Shown here: positions 6,805 to 13,096 of the stretch, in pieces | How the letters are laid out: each line of letters starts with the position of its first letter | Position numbering within the stretch: the first letter of the stretch is position 1 | Assembly (NCBI GenBank): GCA_036558265.1 | Contig: DATBFY010000362.1 | Span: 1 to 13,096, forward strand | Length of the DNA: 13,096 bases | From: RYN-433 sp036558265 | GTDB taxonomy: Bacteria; Planctomycetota; Phycisphaerae; Tepidisphaerales; Tepidisphaeraceae | Direction: 5' to 3' | Notes under the pieces: model-generated | What the model was told of the DNA's origin: nothing | What the model saw: the letters and a program-made list of their open reading frames with translations, nothing else | The model's database searches: none | Made by a program: the position numbers and the translations under genes

Positions 6805-7989
6805 TCATTTGCCCGACAAGGCCGCCATCTTGTTGATCAACTCGTCCACGGCGGGTTTGAGCTTGTCGCCTACGCCCGGCAACGTCGTCGCCTTCGACGC
6901 TGTGTCGCGTATCTTGGGCAACCACGTGTCCACCAGGGACGCCACCGTCGAACGCGCGGAGGCGGGCAGCTTGTCGAGCATCGCCTTCACGTTGTCGAGC
7001 TGTGCGGACGTCTGATTCAATTTCGGGATCGCCGCGTCGGCGGACGCCGCGTCGGTCACCCCAGACAGCGTCTGGGTGAGGGACCCGAACGTCTCCGTGA
7101 GCGAGCTGGTCACCTTGGACACGTCGGGGATCGAGGTGCCCGGCGGGATCGTGCCCGATGCGCGGATGGCCTCGCCCGCCGTCGGCTGCGTCGCCGCCAT
7201 GGGCTGCTGCGGGCGGGCGCCCATGTCCTTGGGTTCCTCACCCTTGCGTCCCCAGATCGCCCAGGCCGCCAGCCCCAGGCCGAGCAGGACGATGAGCGGG
7301 ACGGCCCACCGCGCCGGGGACGGCTGCCGCCGCGCGGCGTCCACGGCCGACGAGAACCCGCGCCCCACGGCCCCGGTGGCCGATTGCGCGTACTCTCGCG
7401 CCCCCTGCGCCGCCGACTCCGCCCCCTCGCGAAGCGAGCCGGTGATCGCGCCCAGGCCCGGGATGTTGCCCAGCATCTGTCCCAGTCCCGACGGCAGGGC
7501 GCCCGCAATGTTCTGCCGCTGATCCGACAGCAGCTTGGAGATCCCACCGGCGTCCAGCCCCATCGCCTGCTTCTGCCGCCCCAACATCCCCAGCACCATC
7601 GGCGCGATCGCGCCCAGCAGCGACTTGGCCGGTCCCAGTCCCAGGCCGCCGAACTTCCCCAGCGCGCTCAGGATGCTCGACATCATCCCCTCGCCCATGA
7701 GCGAGCGGAGCATTTCGATCCCGCGCTCGGCGAGCCCGGCGGCGTGGCTGCCGCCCGCGGCGATCGCCGCTTCGTGCCCCTCGTCCGAGGCGTTGATGTC
7801 GCGCAGCGTGGCGTCCAGTCGCTGAGCGCCGTCGGGCTTGGACGCCACCCCGCTCAGTCCCGCGAGGATCGCCGGGATCGCGGCGCTCGCCGCCGTGCGC
7901 GTCTTGTCCGGCCCCTCGCCGATCAGGCCCCCGAGCTTTCCGAGCATCTCGCCGCTCAGTTGGTCCTTGATCACGTTTACCAGGTTCAT
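6805..7989 (-). CDS. Membrane-anchored DUF937 protein
   Basis: The 394-residue product begins with a DUF937 region (MNLVNVIKDQLSGEMLGKLG, then AASAAIPAILAGLSG at 33-47), a helical Gly/Ala/Leu-rich domain of unknown function also seen in YidB-like proteins. The pattern of Gly-rich amphipathic helices runs to about residue 215. One membrane helix follows at 228-247 (WAVPLIVLLGLGLAAWAIWG), flanked by Arg/Lys on the C-terminal side. The last 145 residues are a Thr/Pro-rich linker and a helical domain (SSLTETFGSLTQTLSG; DNVKAMLDKLPA). With no signal peptide, the orientation of the two halves is uncertain. The start at 7989 is taken because AGGAG is 7 bases upstream; a start at 8064 would add 25 residues without the family pattern. 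It is convergent with the kinase gene. Function unknown. Confidence 0.8.
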   Translation of the reverse strand: MNLVNVIKDQLSGEMLGKLGGLIGEGPDKTRTAASAAIPAILAGLSGVASKPDGAQRLDATLRDINASDEGHEAAIAAGGSHAAGLAERGIEMLRSLMGEGMMSSILSALGKFGGLGLGPAKSLLGAIAPMVLGMLGRQKQAMGLDAGGISKLLSDQRQNIAGALPSGLGQMLGNIPGLGAITGSLREGAESAAQGAREYAQSATGAVGRGFSSAVDAARRQPSPARWAVPLIVLLGLGLAAWAIWGRKGEEPKDMGARPQQPMAATQPTAGEAIRASGTIPPGTSIPDVSKVTSSLTETFGSLTQTLSGVTDAASADAAIPKLNQTSAQLDNVKAMLDKLPASARSTVASLVDTWLPKIRDTASKATTLPGVGDKLKPAVDELINKMAALSGK

Positions 7990-8001
7990 GTGACGGCTCC
8001 T

Positions 8002-8018
8002 TCCCCGTAGAACGGGGA
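8002..8018 (-). promoter_or_regulatory. Small hairpin abutting the DUF937 ribosome binding site
   Basis: On the minus strand TCCCCGT, loop TCT, ACGGGGA form a 7-bp stem ending immediately before the AGGAG that serves the ATG at 7989. Such placement can tune ribosome access, but the element is short and may be chance. Confidence 0.3.
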
Positions 8019-8066
8019 GTTTGAGATGGGACGTGAACACCCGCGCGCCCGCCAACGGGTTCAAAC

Positions 8067-8091
8067 CACCGCGCGCGCCTGACGCGCGGTG
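8067..8091. repeat. Perfect inverted repeat upstream of the DUF937 gene
   Basis: CACCGCGCG (8067-8075) and CGCGCGGTG (8083-8091) are perfectly complementary across a 7-base gap. The repeat lies in the 331-bp stretch (7990-8320) between two minus-strand genes, 77 bases upstream of the DUF937 start. It could be a terminator for the phosphoesterase transcript, an operator, or leader structure; no T-run follows. A weaker 7-bp pair (GCCCGAG 8227-8233 with CTCGGGC 8265-8271) is closer to the phosphoesterase stop. I see no small gene in this stretch. Confidence 0.35.
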
Positions 8092-8320
8092 ACGCGAACG
8101 CCGTCGCGATGTCGCCTGCGATCCGCGAAATGTGTGACTTGCCTTCCGCGCCCAGAGGCCCCCGCGACGCGTCGCTCATGAGGACGAACGCGTTGCCGCC
8201 TCTTCGCTGGCGATCATGCTAGACAAGCCCGAGTAGCAATGTCCAGCAAAATTAAGGATTCCTGCTCGGGCGGCTCAGACGTTGAGTCATTTCCATTTCG
8301 CCATCCGAGCCGCGCGCGCT

Positions 8321-9544
8321 TCACGCCGCGCACAACTGCAACACGGCGATCTCGGGTCGCACGCCGATCCGGATCGGCATCGCGGTCATTCCCAGCCCCC
8401 TGCTGATGTAGACGGGGCACGCCGGGCCCTCGACCAGCCCGCGCGCGTATTTCGTGCCATACGCCGAGTTGGTGACGGGTGCGCCGATCACCGGGAGCCG
8501 CACCTGCCCGCCGTGCGTGTGCCCGCTGAGCATCAGGTCCACCCGGTGGCCGCTGTCGAGGAAAGCGAACTCTTCGGCGACGTCGGGATTGTGCGAGAGC
8601 AGCACGCGTGGCATCCCGCCCGGGATGCCGCCCAGCGCAGCGTCGTAGAGGCACTGGTCCTCCCACAGGTCGCCCACCCCCGCAAGGCAGAGCCCGTCTC
8701 GACAATCTGCGACCAGCCGGCGGTCTCGCGTCACGAACCGCCGCGCGTTGTCGATCAGCGGCAGGCCCTGGTTGGCGAACGCCTGTTTCGTCAGCGCGCC
8801 GTCCTCCCACCAGTCGTGATTGCCCATCACGCCGACCACGCCGATCCGCGGGCGCAAGCGCCCCAACTCCGCCGCCACCGGCCGTACGTATTCCACCCCG
8901 CGATAGACGTAATCACCTGTCAGCGCCACCACGTCGGCGCACAGGCCGTTGGTCGTCTCCACGATCTGCCGGACCCATTCGAGCGACATCCAGGCCGAGT
9001 GGTGGATGTCGGACAATTGCACGATGCGCAGGCCGTCGAGCTCGCGTGCCAGGCCCTTGATCGGCACCCGGCGCCGCGTCACCTCGAACCAGCGCGGTTC
9101 GGCGAAGAATCCCCACCCGCCAACGGCCAATCCTGCCCCGGCGAGGGCGCGCCCTCCGCTGACGAGCAACTCTCGACGGGACGTGGCGCGCGCGTTTGAC
9201 CGGGCCGGTTCCGCCAGGTTCGAATTGTCGGTGCCGGTCGGAAACTCCCGTCGAAGCCGAATCAGGATCGCCGCAACGCCCGTCCAGAACACCAGGTCGA
9301 CACCCAACGCGACAGCAAAGCCCATCCACGTCCACTCGTGCTTTGGATGCAGCCCCAGCAGTTCTGACGCGGTGAACCCGGGCATGTCCAAGATATGCGA
9401 CGCCCCGAGAACGTATCCGAGCACGCCTTGGTGATGGCCCGCCGCATGAACCGGCGCGGCGATGATCTGGGCCGCGGCAATCCATGCGGCGACCCCCAGG
9501 CTGAACCCGATTGCACTTCGAGACTTGCTCACAACGATGGTCAC
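8321..9544 (-). CDS. Membrane-anchored calcineurin-like metallophosphoesterase
   Basis: The 407-residue product carries all the metallophosphoesterase motifs: D-x-H (SDIHH, D179/H181), GDYVY (G210, D211), GNHDWW (241-246), SHNPD with H318, and GHTHGGQ (341-347). These residues bind two metal ions. The spacing and the SGHTHGGQVRLP and ISRGLG wording fit the YkuE/YaeI/LpxG-like group, which acts on lipid or phospho-lipid substrates at the membrane; the substrate here is not shown. Residues 10-32 and 71-95 look like membrane helices, and a third follows a twin-arginine-like TSRRELLV (121-128) with AGAGLAVGGWGFF. The GTG at 9544 is chosen because AGGGGG lies 9 bases upstream; a GTG at 9580 would add 12 residues but has no ribosome site. 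It is divergent from the His-rich gene and 331 bp from the next gene downstream. Confidence 0.88.
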   Translation of the reverse strand: MTIVVSKSRSAIGFSLGVAAWIAAAQIIAAPVHAAGHHQGVLGYVLGASHILDMPGFTASELLGLHPKHEWTWMGFAVALGVDLVFWTGVAAILIRLRREFPTGTDNSNLAEPARSNARATSRRELLVSGGRALAGAGLAVGGWGFFAEPRWFEVTRRRVPIKGLARELDGLRIVQLSDIHHSAWMSLEWVRQIVETTNGLCADVVALTGDYVYRGVEYVRPVAAELGRLRPRIGVVGVMGNHDWWEDGALTKQAFANQGLPLIDNARRFVTRDRRLVADCRDGLCLAGVGDLWEDQCLYDAALGGIPGGMPRVLLSHNPDVAEEFAFLDSGHRVDLMLSGHTHGGQVRLPVIGAPVTNSAYGTKYARGLVEGPACPVYISRGLGMTAMPIRIGVRPEIAVLQLCAA

Positions 9545-9573
9545 GTGCGGAATCCCCCTATTTATCGACAGGT

Positions 9574-9602
9574 TCGACACTTAGGTGATCACAAATGATA
9601 AA
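9574..9602 (+). promoter_or_regulatory. Candidate promoter of the His-rich gene
   Basis: TCGACA (9574-9579, 5 of 6) and GATAAA (9597-9602, 4 of 6) are separated by 17 bases. The spacer holds the 8-bp palindrome GTGATCAC (9585-9592), which could be an operator. The leader would be about 140 nt. The site lies in the short divergent region shared with the phosphoesterase gene. Confidence 0.35.
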
Positions 9603-9747
9603 TTCGCGCCGATTTCTTCCCCCGATCGGTTAGAACAGCCACTGGCGATCATCCGCAGTCCCAAGGCCATTCCGAGCGGCCATTCTGGACGGACGAGGAC
9701 GCTTGGATCGCCGCCTGCCACGCCTCGTCGCCGCGCCGGAGGAGTGT

Positions 9748-10101
9748 ATGAACAGCGAACCGACCGCAACCCATTGTATGTTTCTGGAGTCCCTGGAGGG
9801 CCGTTGTCTCATGTCTGCGGCCGGCGCACATCACCAGCACTCGCTGCATCACGCGCACACGGTGCATCACCAGCACGAGTTGCGCTTGCAACATCGCCAG
9901 GCACATCACGCTCACCACGAACACGTCCTGCGGGCTCAACATCGCCAAGAGCATCACAAGCATCACCTCCACGTGATCCACCGGGCGCATATTTTGCGCA
10001 CGACCGTGCCCAAACCGATCGTCCTGACGGCGCAGGAGCGGACCGATTGGCCATCCATCCGCGCAGAATTCCTGAAAAACCGACCGCGGGTCTCACTCTG
10101 A
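9748..10101 (+). CDS. Small histidine-rich protein with LEPR-XLL-like N-terminus
   Basis: The 117-residue protein has the motif FLESLEGRCLMSA at 12-24. This is a variant of the LEPR-XLL motif that opens many planctomycete exported or surface proteins, where LESLEGRRLMSA is a common form. Directly after it, residues 28-81 hold 23 histidines in 54 positions. Within this part residues 45-60 and 61-76 are a tandem 16-residue repeat (LR-QHRQ-HH-HH-HV) in which all six His are conserved. The tail (PKPIVLTAQERTDWPSIRAEFLKN) is not His-rich and may be a small helix. The histidines suggest binding of Zn, Ni, Cu or Co, but no enzyme motif is present. The start at 9748 is strongly supported by GGAGGAG just upstream; an upstream in-frame GTG-type or other start is not needed. 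It is monocistronic, between the divergent phosphoesterase and rpsB. Confidence 0.75.
   Translation: MNSEPTATHCMFLESLEGRCLMSAAGAHHQHSLHHAHTVHHQHELRLQHRQAHHAHHEHVLRAQHRQEHHKHHLHVIHRAHILRTTVPKPIVLTAQERTDWPSIRAEFLKNRPRVSL
9880..9975 (+). repeat. Two tandem 48-bp units coding the 16-residue His repeat
   Basis: Units 9880-9927 and 9928-9975 encode LRLQHRQAHHAHHEHV and LRAQHRQEHHKHHLHV. The identical His and Gln positions with many synonymous and a few non-synonymous changes indicate an old duplication under selection for the His pattern. The preceding part (LHHAHTVHHQHE) may be a third, more decayed unit. Confidence 0.7.
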
Positions 10102-10180
10102 CGTGCGCGGGCTGGCGGCTGGACCGGCTGGCTCTTCAACACGGGATGAATTCACCCCACTCTTTACTGCTTTTGCGGGC

Positions 10181-10209
10181 TTGATTAAACGCCAGCCCCG
10201 CGATACAGT
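10181..10209 (+). promoter_or_regulatory. Candidate promoter of rpsB-tsf
   Basis: TTGATT (10181-10186) and TACAGT (10204-10209) are separated by exactly 17 bases, each matching the consensus at 4 of 6. It would give a leader of about 215 nt before the rpsB ATG. The 329-bp gap 10102-10430 contains no other gene that I can support; its second half holds a T-rich patch (about 10296-10325) and GC-rich sequence. Confidence 0.45.
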
Positions 10210-10430
10210 TGTCCCCTTGCCTCGCCAAGAGGCACCCGCGCGCGACACTACCCGGCATCTGGTCGGGGGCGGACGTCGCAACAGTCGCGGGTCATGTTGT
10301 TTTTACATCCTCGTTAGTTTTAAAGCCCCATTGCGGCCCCCGGACGTCTTGGCCTTTCGGAGATCGCACCGGCTGCCGGCATCGGGCCGTTTATGACGCG
10401 CGGCCTGCCGATTATTTCGGAGTCTTTCGT

Positions 10431-11291
<861 letters not shown>

Positions 11292-11329
11292 GGACGGCCT
11301 GCCCCATTTCGCAGACCTGCAATGACCCC

Positions 11330-11352
11330 GGGGCGATCAAAAAGATCGCCCC
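11330..11352 (+). terminator. Perfect hairpin between rpsB and tsf
   Basis: GGGGCGATC (11330-11338), loop AAAAA, GATCGCCCC (11344-11352) form a perfect 9-bp stem 38 bases after the rpsB stop, followed by GCTTCGTT, a weak T-containing tail. It may be a partial terminator, or a processing or stability element, that sets the S2 to EF-Ts ratio. No promoter for tsf is visible downstream of it, which argues against full termination. Confidence 0.5.
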
Positions 11353-11360
11353 GCTTCGTT

Positions 11361-11399
11361 AACTAACAACCAGCAACTAAAAACTAACAACTAACAACC
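11361..11399 (+). repeat. Heptanucleotide (AACTAAC) tandem repeat forming the tsf leader
   Basis: Five consecutive heptamers, AACTAAC, AACCAGC, AACTAAA, AACTAAC, AACTAAC, plus a partial AACC, fill 11361-11399 and abut the tsf ATG at 11400. Only one G occurs in the 39 bases, so no Shine-Dalgarno is possible. Because the period is 7, TAA triplets fall in all three frames. Confidence 0.8.
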
Positions 11400-12206
11400 A
11401 TGGCAGAGATCACCGCCAAGCTCGTCAACGAACTCCGCGCCAAGACCGGACAGGGCATGATGGAGTGCAAGAAGATGCTCGCCGAAGTCGGAGGCGACAT
11501 CGAAAAGGCCATTGACGCTTTCCGCAAAAAGGGTGTGAAGGCATCGCTCTCGGAGCGTGCCGCGTCGGAAGGCCGGGTCATGGGCGCCGCCGCCCCCGGC
11601 GGCAAGGCTGCCGCCCTGGTCGAGGTCAACTGCAACACCGACTTTACCGCCAAGTCCGAGCCCGTCGCCGCCCTGGGCAAGGGCGCCGCCGAACTGCTCC
11701 TGTGCAATCCGGGCACCAACCCCACCGACGCGCTCAAGGAGCAGCTTACCGCCGTCTCGCAGACCACCGGCGAGAACGTCGTCATCGGCAAGACCGCCGT
11801 CCTCAACGGCGACCGCGTCGGACTCTACATCTACGGCATTTCCGGCAAGATCGGCGTAATCATGCAGTTCGCCGGCACCGTCGCCAACGCTACCGACGAG
11901 CTGGTAACCGACCTGGGTGGCCACATCGCCTTCTCCAAGCCGCTCGCGCTCGACCGCAGCGGCATCGACGCCGCCGTCGTCGAGAAGGAGCGCAACTACG
12001 CCGTCGAGGAGGCCAAGGCCACCGGCAAGCCCGAGAACATCGCCGCCAAGATCGCCGAGGGGAAGCTCAACGCCTTCTTCAAGGAAAAGACCCTGCTCGA
12101 CCAGGACTTCTTCAACGCCCAGAAGTTCAAGGGCAGCATCAACCAGATGCTCAAGGAAAAGGGCCTGACCCTGGTCAAGTACCTTCGGGTTGAAGTGGGG
12201 CAGTAA
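11400..12206 (+). CDS. tsf: Elongation factor Ts
   Basis: EF-Ts is the guanine-nucleotide exchange factor that recycles EF-Tu-GDP in the cytoplasm. The N-terminal UBA-like domain carries the signature LRAKTGQGMMECKKML (12-27) and is followed by the VGGDIEKAIDAFRKKG motif. The core opens with EVNCNTDFTAKSEPV (75-89), the TDFV-equivalent region that contacts EF-Tu, and is followed by the two core subdomains. The final part (LLDQDFFNAQKFKGSINQML, LTLVKYLRVEVGQ) matches the C-terminal module. The 268-residue length is normal for the family. The start is ATG at 11400 (MAEITAKLVNELR), the canonical N-terminus; there is no Shine-Dalgarno and a G-poor repeat precedes it. It follows rpsB after a hairpin and ends in a strong terminator, so the usual pyrH-frr continuation is absent. 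Confidence 0.97.
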   Translation: MAEITAKLVNELRAKTGQGMMECKKMLAEVGGDIEKAIDAFRKKGVKASLSERAASEGRVMGAAAPGGKAAALVEVNCNTDFTAKSEPVAALGKGAAELLLCNPGTNPTDALKEQLTAVSQTTGENVVIGKTAVLNGDRVGLYIYGISGKIGVIMQFAGTVANATDELVTDLGGHIAFSKPLALDRSGIDAAVVEKERNYAVEEAKATGKPENIAAKIAEGKLNAFFKEKTLLDQDFFNAQKFKGSINQMLKEKGLTLVKYLRVEVGQ

Positions 12207-12237
12207 CCCCCGCTTGAATCCAAATGGACCGCTCGAA

Positions 12238-12270
12238 GCCTACGGAATCGTGTTCCGTGGGCCTTTTCGT
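12238..12270 (+). terminator. Rho-independent terminator of tsf
   Basis: GCCTACGGAA (12238-12247), loop TCGTG, TTCCGTGGGC (12253-12262) pair over 10 bp with a single G-U pair, followed by CTTTTCGT. It lies 32 bases after the tsf stop. This is the best terminator in the window. Confidence 0.8.
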
Positions 12271-12386
12271 TCCATGATCCAACGAAGCGTAACGGCGGAT
12301 CCAGCAGAGACCTTTGACGTGCATGCGCGGAAATCTAACGAGCCGGCGACTCACCGGACAACGGGCAAACAACCTGATGCGTCGCG

Positions 12387-12415
12387 TTGACGCAAAGTGA
12401 GCAGATTGGTACATT
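12387..12415 (+). promoter_or_regulatory. Candidate sigma-70 promoter of efp
   Basis: TTGACG (12387-12392, 5 of 6) and TACATT (12410-12415, 4 of 6) lie exactly 17 bases apart, between the tsf terminator and the efp start, giving a leader of about 90 nt. The rest of the 304-bp gap between tsf and efp shows no gene. Confidence 0.6.
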
Positions 12416-12510
12416 TTCCGACCCTTTGCCGGGGATGTTACGTATTCAATAGCTGGGGTTCCTGGAACAACTGAAAGCCAGATCGAGAGAACACGCGAGG
12501 ATTTGAAGAC

Positions 12511-13065
12511 ATGCGAGCCAGTGACATTCGCCGCGGCACCGCGGTAATCGTTGACGGGAAGCTTTACGTGGTCACCAACGCCGACCACAACACGCCGGGC
12601 AACCTGCGCGCCAAGGTGCAGTTCAAGCTTCGCGATGTGAGCAAGGGGACCATCATCGACAAGCGGGTCGGCGCCACGGACGACATCGAGATCACCAACC
12701 TCGACAGCCGGCAGGTCGAGTACCTCTATTCCGACAATGACGGCCACGTCCTGATGGACCTGGAGACCTACGACCAGAACCACATCCCCAAGGAAGTGTT
12801 CGGCGACGACATCCTGTACCTCAAGCCGAACACGCAGTTGATGGCCATGTTCCACGAGGGGAAGGTCGTCAGCTATGAGATGCCCAAGACGGTGGACCTG
12901 AAGGTTACCGACACGCCGCCGGGCATCAAGGGGGCGACCGCGACCAACCAGCAGAAGGACGCGACGCTGGAGACCGGGCTGAAGACCCGCGTGCCGCCGT
13001 TCATCGAGATCGGCGAGGTGATCCGCATCAGCACCGAGTCGGGCGCCTACCTCAGCCGGGCGTGA
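12511..13065 (+). CDS. efp: Elongation factor P with a non-standard tip residue
   Basis: EF-P enters the ribosomal E site and relieves stalling at polyproline. The 184-residue protein has the three beta-barrel domains: KOW-like domain I (MRASDIRRGTAVIVDGKLYV), domain II (SRQVEYLYSDNDGHVLMDLETYDQ), and the C-terminal OB domain with the family signature around KVTDTPPGIKGATATNQQKDA and TGLKTRVPPFIEIGEVIRI. In domain I the tip loop, which in E. coli reads PGKGQA with modified Lys34, reads PGNLRA (29-34), so Asn31 occupies the modified position and Arg33 lies two residues on. Neither the lysylation (EpmA/B) nor the rhamnosylation (EarP) substrate residue is therefore at the usual place. The EfpL/YeiP branch is less likely, since its tip loop is longer. 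The ATG at 12511 has an AGGA 9 bases upstream. It has its own promoter candidate and is not in the tsf unit. No terminator lies in the last 31 bases. Confidence 0.94.
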   Translation: MRASDIRRGTAVIVDGKLYVVTNADHNTPGNLRAKVQFKLRDVSKGTIIDKRVGATDDIEITNLDSRQVEYLYSDNDGHVLMDLETYDQNHIPKEVFGDDILYLKPNTQLMAMFHEGKVVSYEMPKTVDLKVTDTPPGIKGATATNQQKDATLETGLKTRVPPFIEIGEVIRISTESGAYLSRA

Positions 13066-13096
13066 GCTGGCTGCTGAGGAATTTGCTTGAATGCAA

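Noticed and set aside
5719..8010. Long open frame of 763 codons on the + strand spanning the kinase end and the DUF937 gene
   Set aside because: It crosses the kinase stop and a strong hairpin and runs antisense to DUF937; its composition is Arg/Pro/Gly-rich with no recognisable domain. Open only because stop codons are rare in GC-rich DNA.
9630..10096. Several minus-strand open frames opposite the His-rich gene
   Set aside because: Antisense shadows; CAT/CAC-rich His codons create Met and Val codons on the other strand.
10290..10325. Second promoter for rpsB in the T-rich patch (TTGTTT, 17 bases, TTAAAG)
   Set aside because: The -10 matches at only 3 of 6 positions; less convincing than the one at 10181-10209.

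Overview
This is a GC-rich bacterial chromosome segment that most resembles Planctomycetota, probably Phycisphaerae (inference). The pointers are a Pkn-type Ser/Thr kinase with a membrane helix and a long TPR tail, a small protein opening with an LEPR-XLL-like motif (LESLEGRCLMS), a secreted DUF1593 nucleoside-hydrolase-like protein, and an EF-P with a PGNLR tip loop. No phage, IS element, CRISPR array, tRNA or rRNA is seen.

Layout. 3-425 (+): C-terminal piece of an unrecognised protein with a Pro/Ala/Glu-rich tail. It runs convergently 34 bp into a minus-strand pair: a secreted serine hydrolase of the beta-lactamase/esterase fold (start 3029), followed after one base by a secreted DUF1593 protein (GTG start at 1732). 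3228-3614 (+): small lipoprotein with a PepSY-like region. 3802-6616 (+): one kinase-TPR gene split by a frameshift near 4580. 6805-7989 (-): membrane-anchored DUF937 protein. 8321-9544 (-): membrane-anchored calcineurin-like phosphoesterase. 9748-10101 (+): tiny histidine-rich LEPR-XLL-like protein. 10431-13065 (+): translation block rpsB, tsf, efp.

The translation block is core genome; the rest is envelope, secretion and signalling genes. Factor-independent hairpins separate many units: a perfect 10-bp stem between the convergent kinase and DUF937 genes, a strong terminator after tsf, and a perfect stem between rpsB and tsf. Plausible sigma-70 promoters precede the kinase, the His-rich gene, rpsB and efp.

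I see no convincing new multi-gene system. The points most worth attention are: the asparagine at the EF-P tip, where Lys or Arg is usual; the heptanucleotide repeat that abuts the tsf start and leaves it without a Shine-Dalgarno; the His-rich mini-protein with a 16-residue tandem repeat; a repeat-like sequence that encodes the signal peptide of the DUF1593 protein; and the kinase frameshift.
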